A stretch of 64,000 nt of DNA from Nitrospira sp. (GCA_024760525.1 CP060499.1:3245501-3309500), one strand, 5' to 3'; positions 49,491 through 59,500 are shown, numbered from the stretch's first letter. Numbers and translations are program-made. The notes: generated by a model from the sequence alone, not told the origin.

Positions 49491-52400
49491 TCAAGGTTCT
49501 CCTTGCACAGAAGCCGAAGCAAGCCCGGGACGGTCTTCTCCGGTTCTGTCTTGTCGGACAGGTCGGGGAGCCGGCTTTCCCAACATTCGGATCAGTGTAA
49601 AGAACAAGGGGACGAATAGGACGGAAAGAATCGTCGCCGCGATCATGCCTCCGAACACACCGGTCCCGATCGAATGGCGGCTGGCCGCGCCGGCTCCACC
49701 GGCGGCGACCAGCGGCACCACGCCAAGAATAAAGGCCAATGAGGTCATGAGGATGGGCCGGAACCGAAGTCGGGCCGCTTCCACCACGGCATCCCTCAAT
49801 GGAAGACCGTGCTGATACCGTTGATTCGCAAACTCCACGATGAGAATGGCATTCTTGGCCGCAAGCCCGATCAGCGTGACCAAGCCGATCTGGAAATAAA
49901 TATCGTTCGCCATTCCCGACAACCATACCGCGGATAAGGCGCCGAACACTCCAAACGGGACGGCCAAAATCACGGCGAACGGAACGGTCCAGCTCTCGTA
50001 CTGGGCAGCCAGCACCAGGAACACCATGAGCAACCCGAATCCAAACGCAACAATCGATTGAGAACCGGCCTTGCGTTCTTGATACGATATCCCGCTCCAA
50101 TCGATGTCGAACCCCTGAGGGGTCAACACTTCCTGCGCCACCCGCTCCAACGCATCGAGCGCCTGGCCCGAACTGTAGCCCGGCGCCGCTGAACCCAAGA
50201 CAAGCGCAGTATTGAATCCGTTGAAATGGGTCACGGGGTCTGGCCCGCTGGAGTAGTTCGTCGTCACCACGGTGTCGAGCGGAATCATAGTAGTGCCTTG
50301 GGCGTTCACGGCTCGAACATAAATCTTGCTGATATCGGCCGGGCGCGATCGATACTGGGGCTCCGCTTCGGTCTGGACCCGATAGACACGGCCGAATTTG
50401 ACGAAATCGTTGATGTACAGGTTGCCGAAATAGGCTTGAAGCGTGTCGAACACTTCGGAGATCGGCACCCCGAGCGCCTTGGCCCTCTCCCGATTGATCT
50501 TGGCGTGGACTCGCGGGGCGCTCACGCGGAAACTCGTGCTGACCGCTCCGATCGCCGGGTCCTGGCTTGCCTTTTTGACAAACTCCTGAGCCACCGCGCC
50601 AAACTGTTTAAAATCCCCGCCGCTCGGGTCCTGCAGTTGCACGGAGAAACCGCCGGTGGCGCCCAGACCCCGAATCGAAGGAGCATTAAACGCCAGGATC
50701 AGCGAACCGGGAATCTTACCGAATTCCTTGAACGCCCCTCCGATCAGCGACTTGACATGGTCCTGCCGCCCCTTCCGTTCATCCCAATGTTTGAGAGGTG
50801 CGAAGAGCGTCGCCGTATTGGTGCCTCTGGTATTAAAGACGAAGTTCTGTCCCGACAGCGCTTGTGTTGCATAGATCGCAGGAAGGGTATGATAGTACTG
50901 CTCAATTCGATCGACGACTGCGTCCGTCCGCTTTTTCGACGCCCCATCCGGCAGCTGAACGACGGTAATGAAATATCCCTGGTCCTCTTCCGGTAGGAAG
51001 GCCATGGGAATCACTGCAAATAATTTGACTGCGACACCAATCACCACCCCGCACAGCGCCAATGAGAGGGCCATGTGCTTCAACGTGAAACTCACGCTCG
51101 TCGAGTACCGAATCTGAATCCACTCGAACAGCCGATTGAATAGTCCAAAGAAGCCTTTGCGCGGCCCATGACTCGGCTTCAGCACCAAGGCGCAGAGCGC
51201 GGGACTGAGCGTCAAGGCCACGAACCCCGAGATCGCGACGGAGACTGCGATCGTGATCGCAAACTGCTTGTACAATTGGCCTGTGATGCCCCCTAGAAAC
51301 CCCACCGGCACAAAGACCGCGCACAACACCAGCACAATGGCGATCACGGGGCCCGCCACCTCCCCCATGGCTTTCTTAGCCGCGTCCTTCGGCGACATCC
51401 CACCCGCCATGTGACGCTCCACGTTCTCCACAACCACGATGGCATCATCCACCACAATTCCGATGGCAAGCACTAAGCCGAAGAGGGTGAGGGTATTGAT
51501 GGAGAATCCGAGGGCGGCCATCCCCGCGAAAGTTCCGATCAGCGAGACCGGAACCGCCAAGACAGGAATCAACGTGGCGCGCCAGCTTTGAAGAAAGAGG
51601 TACACCACCAGGACGACCAAGACCATGGCTTCTCCCAAGGTCTTCACCACCTCCTTGATGGAGACATCGACAAAGCGTGTCGTGTCGTAGGGAATGTCGT
51701 ACGTCACGCCGGGTGGAAAGACCTTGCTCAGTCTGTCCATTTCTCCGCGAATTCGCTTGACCGTGTCGAGGGCGTTCGCGCCCGGTGAGAGAAAGGTGAG
51801 CAGCAGCGCGGTAGGCTTGCGGTTGAAGCGGCCTTCGAGTACATAGGATTGCGCTCCCAACTCGACCCGCGCGACGTCTTTGAGCCGAACCATCGATCCA
51901 TTCGGCAGCGCGCGAACGATCATCTCCTCAAATTCGCGCACGTCGGTCATGCGTCCCTCGGTAATGAGCGGAAGCGTGAGCTCCGTGGCAATCGGCATGG
52001 GCTCGCGTCCGACCGTTCCGGCGGGAAAGTCACGGTTCTGCTCGCGCACGACATTCGCGATATCGGTCGGTGTCAGACCCAACTGCGCCATGCGCACCGG
52101 ATCGAGGACGAGACGCATGCTGTAATTCTGTTGTCCGAAGACCAGCGCATCGCCGACTCCGGGCAGTCGCTTGATATTGTCGAGGATTCGCAGGATCGCG
52201 AAATTCGATAGGAACAGTGCATCTTGCTGCGGATCGTCGGATTTAAGCACCATCACCGTCAGCAGATCCGGCGACAGTTTTTTAACGGTCACTCCCTGAC
52301 GGACGACTTCCGGCGGAAGTTGCGGCTCGGCAAGCTTCTGGCGGTTCTGGGCCTGAACTTGCGCGATATCGATGTTCGTCCCGATTTCGAACGTCAGCTT

Positions 52401-52673
52401 GATGGTCATGTGACCGTCGTTCGTGCTCGTCGAATCGAAGTAGAGAAGCCGATCGATGCCGGGCAGCTGCAATTCGATGGGACGTGCGACCGATTCCGCG
52501 ACGACATCTGCGCTCGCCCCAGGGTAATCAGCGTCGATCTGTACCACCGGGGGAGTGATCTCAGGAAACTGAGCGATGGGTAGAGCCAGCATTGCCACTA
52601 GCCCCACCACAACGATGACGATGGAAAGGACCGAGGCAAAAATCGGCCGATCGATGAAAAAACTGAGATTCAT
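49491..52673 (-). CDS. RND efflux permease (HAE1 type), operon 2
   Basis: A 1060-residue proton-driven pump with Asp409-Asp410 in GIVVDDAIVVVENVERHM, the same position as in the permease at 28419-31589. The N-terminal 420 residues align with that protein without gaps, 38 of the first 50 being identical, so the two operons derive from one ancestor. Its start overlaps the adaptor stop by ATGA. Differences cluster in periplasmic porter segments, consistent with different substrates, which is inference. Confidence 0.97.
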   Translation of the reverse strand: MNLSFFIDRPIFASVLSIVIVVVGLVAMLALPIAQFPEITPPVVQIDADYPGASADVVAESVARPIELQLPGIDRLLYFDSTSTNDGHMTIKLTFEIGTNIDIAQVQAQNRQKLAEPQLPPEVVRQGVTVKKLSPDLLTVMVLKSDDPQQDALFLSNFAILRILDNIKRLPGVGDALVFGQQNYSMRLVLDPVRMAQLGLTPTDIANVVREQNRDFPAGTVGREPMPIATELTLPLITEGRMTDVREFEEMIVRALPNGSMVRLKDVARVELGAQSYVLEGRFNRKPTALLLTFLSPGANALDTVKRIRGEMDRLSKVFPPGVTYDIPYDTTRFVDVSIKEVVKTLGEAMVLVVLVVYLFLQSWRATLIPVLAVPVSLIGTFAGMAALGFSINTLTLFGLVLAIGIVVDDAIVVVENVERHMAGGMSPKDAAKKAMGEVAGPVIAIVLVLCAVFVPVGFLGGITGQLYKQFAITIAVSVAISGFVALTLSPALCALVLKPSHGPRKGFFGLFNRLFEWIQIRYSTSVSFTLKHMALSLALCGVVIGVAVKLFAVIPMAFLPEEDQGYFITVVQLPDGASKKRTDAVVDRIEQYYHTLPAIYATQALSGQNFVFNTRGTNTATLFAPLKHWDERKGRQDHVKSLIGGAFKEFGKIPGSLILAFNAPSIRGLGATGGFSVQLQDPSGGDFKQFGAVAQEFVKKASQDPAIGAVSTSFRVSAPRVHAKINRERAKALGVPISEVFDTLQAYFGNLYINDFVKFGRVYRVQTEAEPQYRSRPADISKIYVRAVNAQGTTMIPLDTVVTTNYSSGPDPVTHFNGFNTALVLGSAAPGYSSGQALDALERVAQEVLTPQGFDIDWSGISYQERKAGSQSIVAFGFGLLMVFLVLAAQYESWTVPFAVILAVPFGVFGALSAVWLSGMANDIYFQIGLVTLIGLAAKNAILIVEFANQRYQHGLPLRDAVVEAARLRFRPILMTSLAFILGVVPLVAAGGAGAASRHSIGTGVFGGMIAATILSVLFVPLFFTLIRMLGKPAPRPVRQDRTGEDRPGLASASVQGEP

Positions 52674-53863
52674 TTTGCCTGTTCCACGCCGCCACCGGCC
52701 GGCGTTGGAAGCGTATCAGACTTTGTCGAGGCCACCGTGACGGGTTTGACCTGAGCTCCGGGCACGAGTCGTTGGAATCCCTCCACGATGACCCGTTCCC
52801 CGGCACGGAGTCCGTCCTCGATGAGCCACTGGTCCCCTTGCCAGTCCGTGGCTTTCACGTCTCGAACTTCCACTTGATCGCCTTGACCGACGACATAGAC
52901 CACCGCGCCCTTTGGACCCTGCTGGACCGCGCGTTGTGGAACAAGAATGGCGTTGGGCTTCGATACTCCATGGAAGCGCACGGTCACAAACTGACCGGGC
53001 AATAGCACCCGATCAGGGTTCGGGAACACGACCCGCGCTTGCCGGGAACCCGTCTCGGCCCGTAACCCGATATCCGCAAAATCCAACACGCCGTCATGCG
53101 CATAGGCTGTTCCATCCACAAAAATAGCGGTGCCCGTCAAACTGTAGATCCCGGGGTGCTGTATCCGTTTTGAAAGGGTGTCCCGACGTCGCTTGAGAAG
53201 AAAACTCTCCGGCGCGCTCACGATGACGTACATGGGATCGACTTGATGAATGACGGTCAGCAGGTCCGTCTGTGCGGTAACCAACCGCCCTTGGTAGTAC
53301 CGCGTACGCTCGATCAGGCCGTCGACCGGAGCCACGATGAGCGTATTGTCCAAATCGAACTTGGCCTTGATGAGATCTCCTCGTGCAGCCTCCAGCGCGG
53401 CCCGCGCGGTGAGATCTTCCGCGATCGCGTCGTCGACATCCTTCTGACTGACGGCATCTTCTACGAGCAACGGCTTGACACGAGCCAGATTTTGCTTGGC
53501 CTGGACAACCCGCGCCTCGGCTTGTGCGACTCGTCCTTTGGCGCTCGCGAATGCTGCCTGGAAGGGCACCGGATCGATCTCGTAGAGGCGATCACCGTGC
53601 TTGACGTCGCGTCCCTCTGAAAAGAAGCGTTGCTTGATGATGCCGGTGACTTGCGGACGAATTTCGACGATGCTCGATGCTTCGGCCTGCCCGATAAACT
53701 CCGGTTCATCAGGGACGGTCTGAGAAGTGGTTTCGATGACTTGGACTTCAGGGGTCGGGCGAGGCGCCGAAGAGCCGGCTTCGCCTTTGCACCCGAGCAA
53801 GGCGGAGGCCCCTATCAAAAGAACACCGACTAATATGAGTCTTTTGCGGGTCGTCTCGTTCAT
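52670..53863 (-). CDS. RND periplasmic adaptor, operon 2
   Basis: A 397-residue lipoprotein adaptor with signal ending ALLGC, then the same TVPDEPEFIGQAEAS segment and hairpin helices as the adaptor of operon 1. I choose the ATG at 53863, eight bases after GGTGG, over the ATG at 53869 and the frame start at 53875. It begins the second pump operon, which runs to 45752. No regulator gene is adjacent, and the gap to 54009 shows no clear promoter. Confidence 0.95.
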   Translation of the reverse strand: MNETTRKRLILVGVLLIGASALLGCKGEAGSSAPRPTPEVQVIETTSQTVPDEPEFIGQAEASSIVEIRPQVTGIIKQRFFSEGRDVKHGDRLYEIDPVPFQAAFASAKGRVAQAEARVVQAKQNLARVKPLLVEDAVSQKDVDDAIAEDLTARAALEAARGDLIKAKFDLDNTLIVAPVDGLIERTRYYQGRLVTAQTDLLTVIHQVDPMYVIVSAPESFLLKRRRDTLSKRIQHPGIYSLTGTAIFVDGTAYAHDGVLDFADIGLRAETGSRQARVVFPNPDRVLLPGQFVTVRFHGVSKPNAILVPQRAVQQGPKGAVVYVVGQGDQVEVRDVKATDWQGDQWLIEDGLRAGERVIVEGFQRLVPGAQVKPVTVASTKSDTLPTPAGGGVEQAK

Positions 53864-54009
53864 GACCATGCCCACCTATCGATGCTCAGTATGGGCTACT
53901 GAATCGCCGATCCTCAAGAGCACCGAACATGCGTGTGCTCATCATTCTGATCACCACAAGCGCTTGCATAGAACCCTTCCCCAAACGCTCACTCACGAGC
54001 GCACCGGCA

Positions 54010-54348
54010 TCACTCCACCTCGATCGTCACGATCGCTTCGGCTCCCAGCGCGTCGTGGTCGTGGCTTGCGGCGACCAGCTTGATCTCGTGCGAGCCGCGT
54101 GTGAGACCCTTGACCACGCCTTTGAACCCCTTTTGATATTCACCGTCCACGTAACAATGGATGTGCGTGGCTTTCGTACTCTTGGACAGTGTGTACCGAA
54201 CCTCGACGGAATCCCCTTTTATCACTGCGCCCTGTGTCGGACTCACGATCGTGAGCCATTTGCCCGCGCCATCAGCTGTCCAACCGTCCACGCCGGATCC
54301 CAATGACAGCAGGCCGATCAGCACTGACATCATAACCACACGAATCAT
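54010..54348 (-). CDS. Small exported Ig-like protein
   Basis: A 112-residue protein. The ATG at 54348 lies six bases after AGAGG and gives a signal peptide (VVMMSVLIGLLSLGSGV) that the longer frame to 54468 would bury. The mature part resembles a bacterial Ig-like domain: LTIVSPTQGAVIKGDSVEVRY, HIHCYVDGEYQKGF and GSHEIKLVAASHDHDALG. It would be periplasmic. Such domains accompany metal or envelope proteins, but no partner is evident. It lies after the SDR at 54477 on the same strand. Confidence 0.78.
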   Translation of the reverse strand: MIRVVMMSVLIGLLSLGSGVDGWTADGAGKWLTIVSPTQGAVIKGDSVEVRYTLSKSTKATHIHCYVDGEYQKGFKGVVKGLTRGSHEIKLVAASHDHDALGAEAIVTIEVE

Positions 54349-54476
54349 TTTGCACCTCTTGGAATGGTTCTTGACATCTGAGTTACATATTGATGGACCA
54401 TGGCATGACCTCTTCATGAGCGAGACGGCAGCACCGATGCCTTCTTCATTATGATGGATATTCCACACATCTCTCT

Positions 54477-55271
54477 TCAGAGAATCGAGCGAATGACACC
54501 ACCGTCCACGCGAAGGGCTGCGCCGTTGGTCGCAGAGGACAGCGGGCTGGCGACAAACGCGACGAAAGCGGCCACTTCCTCAGTGGAGGCAAACCGTTTG
54601 AGCAACGAGCTTGGGCGGACAGTCTCAAAGAATTCTCTCTCCACCACCGAAGGCTCAAGGTGGCGAGACTTCGCCATATCGCCGACGAACTTCTCGACAC
54701 CTTCAGACTTCGTCGGGCCTGGCAAGATCGAATTGATCGTCACGGCGGTGCCCACGGTGGTTTCCGCCAAGCCTCGCGCCAGCGCCAGTTGCATGGTTTT
54801 CGTCACGCCATAATGGATCATTTCCACCGGGATATTGACGCCGGATTCGCTCGAGATAAAAATGATCCTCCCCCAGTTTTGTGTCCTCATCTTCGGCAGG
54901 TAATGGCGGCTCAGCCGCACACCGCTCATGAAATTGGTTTCGATAAGCGTCTGCCAGTCTTCATCGGAGATCTCCTCAAACGGCTTTGGCTCATAGGAAC
55001 CCAAGTTGTTGATCAAAATATCGACCTGAGGAAAGGCATTCACGGCTTGCGTCACCGCCTTCGCTGTACTTAGATCGGCGATGAGCGGTTCGAGCTTCAC
55101 GTGAGGATATTTTTGCCGGACCTTTGCGATTGCCTCGGTTACCCGCTCTTTCGATCGACCATTGATAATCACCGCCGCACCCTCGCCGGCCAGAGCCGCA
55201 GCAATAGCCAAACCGATGCCTCCGGTCGAACCGGTCACGAGCGCGAGCTTGCCCGACAGTTGTAAGTCCAT
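54477..55271 (-). CDS. Short-chain dehydrogenase/reductase
   Basis: A 264-residue SDR with TGSTGGIG, NNLG (NNAG position), the catalytic Ser in FISSESG and YGVTK as YxxxK. The late region LPGPTKSEG matches SDRs active on sugars, ketoacids or hydroxy compounds, but the substrate is unknown. It is 32 bases downstream of a VOC gene and ends the enzyme part of the 61913-54477 minus-strand run. Confidence 0.92.
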   Translation of the reverse strand: MDLQLSGKLALVTGSTGGIGLAIAAALAGEGAAVIINGRSKERVTEAIAKVRQKYPHVKLEPLIADLSTAKAVTQAVNAFPQVDILINNLGSYEPKPFEEISDEDWQTLIETNFMSGVRLSRHYLPKMRTQNWGRIIFISSESGVNIPVEMIHYGVTKTMQLALARGLAETTVGTAVTINSILPGPTKSEGVEKFVGDMAKSRHLEPSVVEREFFETVRPSSLLKRFASTEEVAAFVAFVASPLSSATNGAALRVDGGVIRSIL

Positions 55272-55303
55272 GCGTGGAACCCCTCTCGATCAATGAAATG
55301 AAC

Positions 55304-55750
55304 TTATAAATTTAGCGGCTTGATCGGCGCCATCACCAACGCCGGGTTGTTTCTCCACACCGATTCGTCCGCATCCACATAGAGCTCAACCTCGTTCCCG
55401 TCGGGATCTTTCAGATAGAGACTTTGGCTGACCGTGTGATCGCTCATGCCATCGATCTGAATTCCTGCCTGCTCCAAGTCCCGCTTTGCCTGACGCAGTT
55501 CGTCAAGGCTGTCTCCCACTTTGATCCCGATATGGTAGAGGCCACGGTGACGTCCTGTCGGTGGTCCCGGTGCCTCGCCGACTTGAATCAGCAGCAATTC
55601 GTGATGCGTCCGGCCGGATGTCAGCGCGGCGGCAGCACCATTGAAGATCCGTGCGACTTCCTTGAAGCCCAACAGATCCCGGTAAAAGCCGAGCGATCGA
55701 TCAAGCTCTTTCACATAGAAGACCACGTGGCCCAAATACTGTGCTTTCAT
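55304..55750 (-). CDS. VOC-superfamily protein, catechol-dioxygenase-like
   Basis: A 148-residue vicinal-oxygen-chelate protein with two beta-alpha-beta-beta-beta halves. The metal-ligand set His8, His73 (LYHIGIKV) and Glu122 (GNEVELYV) is complete, as in extradiol dioxygenases of the CatE type, while size suits a single-domain member. Oxygenase, glyoxalase or resistance functions are all possible. The ATG at 55750 overlaps the stop of the phosphatase gene by ATGA. Confidence 0.9.
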   Translation of the reverse strand: MKAQYLGHVVFYVKELDRSLGFYRDLLGFKEVARIFNGAAAALTSGRTHHELLLIQVGEAPGPPTGRHRGLYHIGIKVGDSLDELRQAKRDLEQAGIQIDGMSDHTVSQSLYLKDPDGNEVELYVDADESVWRNNPALVMAPIKPLNL

Positions 55751-56337
55751 AGTCCCTCCTCGTGTGGAAGGTTCCAACGTGTGATGACACGCGTTTCACG
55801 CTCAAAGCCGAGCACGCTGATCGAAGCAGTGCGGAGGACGAACAACCGTCCTGCGTCGGGTGACAGACCGAGCCAGCAGGCGGCGAGTATGCGTAGGATA
55901 TGGGCATGCGCGAACAGCACCACGTCGCCGTCGACCGCCAGCGCCCGCCGGATCACCCGTTGGGCTCGGTGCCGGACCTGCTCGAGCGACTCGCCCTTGG
56001 AAACGGACGCCGTCCAGATCGACCAATCAGGCTGTTCCGACCTGATCTCCGAAGTCGTTCTTCCCTCATAGATACCGTAATCCCATTCGAGCAAGTCATC
56101 GGTCATACTCGCCGCCTCGCCGAAACCGGCCAGCCGGCAGGTCTCGCGGGCTCGGCGTAGCGGGCTGCAGAGCACCAAGGCAAATCGTCGGCCGGCCAGA
56201 GATCGACCCAGCGCGGCCGCCTGACGCTCACCCGTCGAAGTCAGCTCGATGTCGGTCCGCCCCGTATGCCGCTTCGCCACGCTCCATTCAGTCTCACCGT
56301 GCCGAATCATCCACAGCTCCTGGCGCGGCTCACTCAT
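55747..56337 (-). CDS. Histidine phosphatase family protein
   Basis: A 196-residue phosphatase or mutase. The catalytic IRHGETEWS puts the phospho-acceptor at His13, SPLRRARET follows, and the second His is in FAHAHILR. The variant of the usual GH motif (AHAH) still supplies a His. It may act on phosphosugars or nucleotides; with a GH15 gene just upstream, a sugar role is possible. ATG 56337 follows AGGTGG; the frame continues to 56361. Confidence 0.9.
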   Translation of the reverse strand: MSEPRQELWMIRHGETEWSVAKRHTGRTDIELTSTGERQAAALGRSLAGRRFALVLCSPLRRARETCRLAGFGEAASMTDDLLEWDYGIYEGRTTSEIRSEQPDWSIWTASVSKGESLEQVRHRAQRVIRRALAVDGDVVLFAHAHILRILAACWLGLSPDAGRLFVLRTASISVLGFERETRVITRWNLPHEEGL

Positions 56338-56415
56338 GTTTTCCACCTGCTGCTCTCTCAATCCAATTTGATCTTCTGAACACCCTGGCCTAGTCCGACA
56401 CTCACTATTCAGATA

Positions 56416-58251
56416 TTAGGTCTTCCTCTCCAATGCGCGATCAAGATTGAACGCGGCACTGATCAATGCCAGGTGGGTGAAGGCTTGCGGGAAATTACCG
56501 AGCGCTTCCCCGCGGGTTCCAATCTCCTCGGCATACAGTCCCACGTGGTTGGCATAGCTCAACATCCGTTCGAACAGGAAACGTGCCTCTTCAAGTTTGG
56601 CTTGATCGACACGCCCTGCCCGCGCCAGGGCTTCAACCAGCCAAAATGTGCACATATTGAACGTGCCCTCTTTCCCATGCAGACCGTCTTCACCCGTTTC
56701 GCTGTCGTACCGATACACCAACCCATCCGACATCAGTCCACCGAATTTCGGTGAGCGCGTAATCGCCGCCAGAGTATCGAGCATCCTTGGATCGTTCGGC
56801 GAGAGGAAGAACACGAGCGGCATGATGAGATTCGAGGCGTCCAACGAATCGCTGTCGTAGTGTTGAACGAACGCCCGACGCTCGGCATTCCATCCCTTCT
56901 GCATGATCTCTTCGTAAATCTGATCCCGAACGCGCAGCCAACGAGTGCGATCGGCTGGAAATGAGCGTTTGTCGGCCAAGCGAAGGCCCCGGTCCATCGC
57001 CACCCAGCACATCAATTTGGAGTAGACGAACTGCCGGCGTCCGCCCCTGGTTTCCCAAATCCCTTCATCCGGCTGCTGCCAGTTGTCGCACAGCCAATCG
57101 AGCCGCTGCTTGATTCTCATCCAGGTGTCGTGACCGATCGGCAACGCGTATTTGTTATAGAGGTATGCGGCGTCGAGCAATTCGCCGTAGATATCCAGCT
57201 GCAGCTGATTGTACGCGCCGTTGCCGATCCGGACAGGCTTTGCGCCGCAGTAGCCGTCCAGATGGTCGAGCGTCTGCTCCGTCAAGTCGTGACGGCCGTC
57301 GATGCCATACACGATTTGCAGTGAACCATCCGCCTCGACCTCCTTGGCGCGCGCCGCCAGCCAAGTCATGAAGCGGTCTGCTTCCTCGGTGAACCCGATT
57401 TTCAGAAAACCATAGACGGTGAAGGCCGCGTCACGCATCCAGGTGTACCGGTAGTCCCAATTGCGGACGCCGCCGGGGGTTTCCGGCAAACTGCAGGTCG
57501 GCGCGGCCACGATGGCGCCGGTCGGCTCGAAGGTCAAGAGCTTCAGGCACAGCGCGGATCGATGGACCATTTCACGCCATCGTCCTGTGTAGGTGCATCG
57601 CGACAACCAGCGGCGCCAATACCTCACGGTCTGCTCGAACAACTCATCGGCCTCGCCCGACGAGGGACAGGAACCGCAGCTTTCATCGGATTCAATGGGT
57701 CTGAGAACGAAGACGGCCGACTCACCCTCCTGCAGAATAAAGACCGACCGGACTCCACGATCATCTTGCTCGAGAGGAATATCTGTAGCCAGTCCAAGGC
57801 TGAGATCCGGTGAATGAAAACTGGCTCCTTGCTTCGTCAACCGCGTACGATGAGGAGTCCGAGCGTAGTTGAAGGCCGGATGGCAGCGAACCTGAAACTT
57901 CATACTCCCCTGCGTCACACGAACCCGCCGAATGAGCTGATTCTGCCATGGGAATTCCGGAGACACACCGACCGGCATGAAGTCCAGAATCTCGGCGACC
58001 CCGTTCGCCGCATGAAAACGGGTCACCAGCACGTTGGTCTCCGGCCAGTAGAGCTGCTTCGGGGAGATGTCCGTGTCGACGGCGGTGATCTCAAACCGAC
58101 CGCCTTTCTCATCGTCGAGAATGGTGGCGAACACGCTGGGTGAGTCGAAATGAGGAAAGCACAGCCAATCGATCGATCCGTTCAGACCGACCAGCGCCGC
58201 CGTCCGCATGTTGCCGATCAATCCGTGGTCTTTAATCGGTAGATAGGCCAT
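56416..58251 (-). CDS. Glycoside hydrolase family 15 protein (glucoamylase/trehalase type)
   Basis: A 611-residue soluble enzyme. The N-terminal beta domain begins YLPIKDHGLIGNMRTAALVG and NGSIDWLCFPHFDSPSVF, and the (alpha/alpha)6 barrel carries NWDYRYTWMRDAAFTV, a signature of prokaryotic GH15 glucoamylases and trehalases. There is no signal peptide, so it acts on internal alpha-glucans or trehalose. The length is typical. It is a member of the minus-strand run with a phosphatase downstream and a VOC gene upstream. Confidence 0.95.
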   Translation of the reverse strand: MAYLPIKDHGLIGNMRTAALVGLNGSIDWLCFPHFDSPSVFATILDDEKGGRFEITAVDTDISPKQLYWPETNVLVTRFHAANGVAEILDFMPVGVSPEFPWQNQLIRRVRVTQGSMKFQVRCHPAFNYARTPHRTRLTKQGASFHSPDLSLGLATDIPLEQDDRGVRSVFILQEGESAVFVLRPIESDESCGSCPSSGEADELFEQTVRYWRRWLSRCTYTGRWREMVHRSALCLKLLTFEPTGAIVAAPTCSLPETPGGVRNWDYRYTWMRDAAFTVYGFLKIGFTEEADRFMTWLAARAKEVEADGSLQIVYGIDGRHDLTEQTLDHLDGYCGAKPVRIGNGAYNQLQLDIYGELLDAAYLYNKYALPIGHDTWMRIKQRLDWLCDNWQQPDEGIWETRGGRRQFVYSKLMCWVAMDRGLRLADKRSFPADRTRWLRVRDQIYEEIMQKGWNAERRAFVQHYDSDSLDASNLIMPLVFFLSPNDPRMLDTLAAITRSPKFGGLMSDGLVYRYDSETGEDGLHGKEGTFNMCTFWLVEALARAGRVDQAKLEEARFLFERMLSYANHVGLYAEEIGTRGEALGNFPQAFTHLALISAAFNLDRALERKT

Positions 58252-58306
58252 GGTCTCACGCCGGATTGTTTGCTACACATTGTTGGAACCTCTGAGATGG
58301 CATCTG

Positions 58307-58735
58307 CTAGCCCCTTCTCTTTTTCTTTGACGCGAAGACAAGCCCGGTTTTCTGCACTTCTTGGTAAGGCAGAAGCCATACCAACGATTCATCGCTGAGA
58401 TCCCCAACCTGAATACGATTGCCCCAAGGATCTCGAAAGTCGCAGCGGAAATTCGGCTGGAGTTTCAGCTTGTACTTGTTGGTCAGCTTACGTCGCACCT
58501 CTTCAATCTGCTCCGCATCGCGGACCATGAGACCGAAGTGCTTCGTGCGGTCCGGCTGAAGCGTATCCACTTCGAAAATAGCCATGAATTGGTGTTCGCC
58601 GAGTTTGCACCATGCGGCTCCCTCGCCGCCTCTCAGCATTTTCAGACCGAATACATCCGAGTAGAACTTCACCGCTTTCTTGGCATCGGTAACCTCGATC
58701 ACGACGTGATTGCAGCCATACACCTGCACCGCCAT
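58307..58735 (-). CDS. VOC-superfamily protein with altered metal site
   Basis: A 142-residue VOC protein. Two potential metal ligands, His10 (NHVVIEV) and His66 (KHFGLMV), are present, but the third position (GNRIQVGD) is Gln109 instead of Glu, so metal binding or catalysis may differ. Its tail is Lys/Arg-rich (SKKKRRG). It lies 55 bases upstream of the GH15 gene on the same strand. Confidence 0.87.
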   Translation of the reverse strand: MAVQVYGCNHVVIEVTDAKKAVKFYSDVFGLKMLRGGEGAAWCKLGEHQFMAIFEVDTLQPDRTKHFGLMVRDAEQIEEVRRKLTNKYKLKLQPNFRCDFRDPWGNRIQVGDLSDESLVWLLPYQEVQKTGLVFASKKKRRG

Positions 58736-58780
58736 GCAGATCCTCCCTTATGGTCCAAGAACCCCAGGCTCCTATCTCCG

Positions 58781-59458
58781 CTATCGGGCACCGCCCGACT
58801 CCAGTATACGGACGATCTCATTGAACCCTTTTCGCCGGGCATGCTGTAGTGGTGTGACCCCTTGGCCATCCGGGAGATTCAGATTGGCCTTGGCGGATAC
58901 CAGCAAACGCACGATCTCCTGGTGTCTCGGTCCACCATCGCTGAGCACGATCGCTTCCAAGAGCGCCGTCCAACCCAACTTGTTGACATGATCGATGTCG
59001 ATATCCGTCTTGAGCAGAGCTTCAACCGTTTCGACGTGTCCGCGCTCACAGGCCGGGATCAGCGCCGTCCCGCCAAACCGGTTATAGACGTTGAAATTCG
59101 GACCGGCCTGTAGCGTGAGCTTGAGAATTTCGAGATAGCCGTTGGCGCCTGCCAGGAGCAGCGGGCTATCGAGCTTGTCGTCCTGCGCATTGACATCCGC
59201 GCCGGCGCCAATCAGCAGTTTGGCGCTTTCGATATGATTGTGCGCAGTGGCCGCAAGTAACGGCGTACGCCTATGGGCATCGCGAACACGAACGTCGGCT
59301 CCGCCCTCCAACAGCCGTCGCACGGTTGGGACGTCGTCATGCTCTGCCGCGACAATCAACGCACGATCGTCTGCGGCCTTTCCGCCTTGGCCATGAGTAT
59401 CAGCAGCGGCGGCGGCAAGCGTCACACACACGAACCCGATTTTTTGCAGTGCGGTCAT
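58781..59458 (-). CDS. Exported ankyrin-repeat protein
   Basis: A 225-residue protein with an N-terminal signal-like segment (FVCVTLAAAAADTHG) and then about five ankyrin repeats from residue 30 on (RTPLLAATAHNHIESAKLLI, DSPLLLAGANGYLEILKL, GTALIPACERGHVETVEALL, TPLQHARRKGFNEIVRIL). It would be a periplasmic protein-protein contact module; partners are unknown. It lies between a FrnE-like and a VOC gene with gaps near 40 bases. Confidence 0.93.
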   Translation of the reverse strand: MTALQKIGFVCVTLAAAAADTHGQGGKAADDRALIVAAEHDDVPTVRRLLEGGADVRVRDAHRRTPLLAATAHNHIESAKLLIGAGADVNAQDDKLDSPLLLAGANGYLEILKLTLQAGPNFNVYNRFGGTALIPACERGHVETVEALLKTDIDIDHVNKLGWTALLEAIVLSDGGPRHQEIVRLLVSAKANLNLPDGQGVTPLQHARRKGFNEIVRILESGGAR

Positions 59459-59500
59459 TGCTCACACAACCAGTTTGGCCCCATTGTGAAGAGGACGCGA

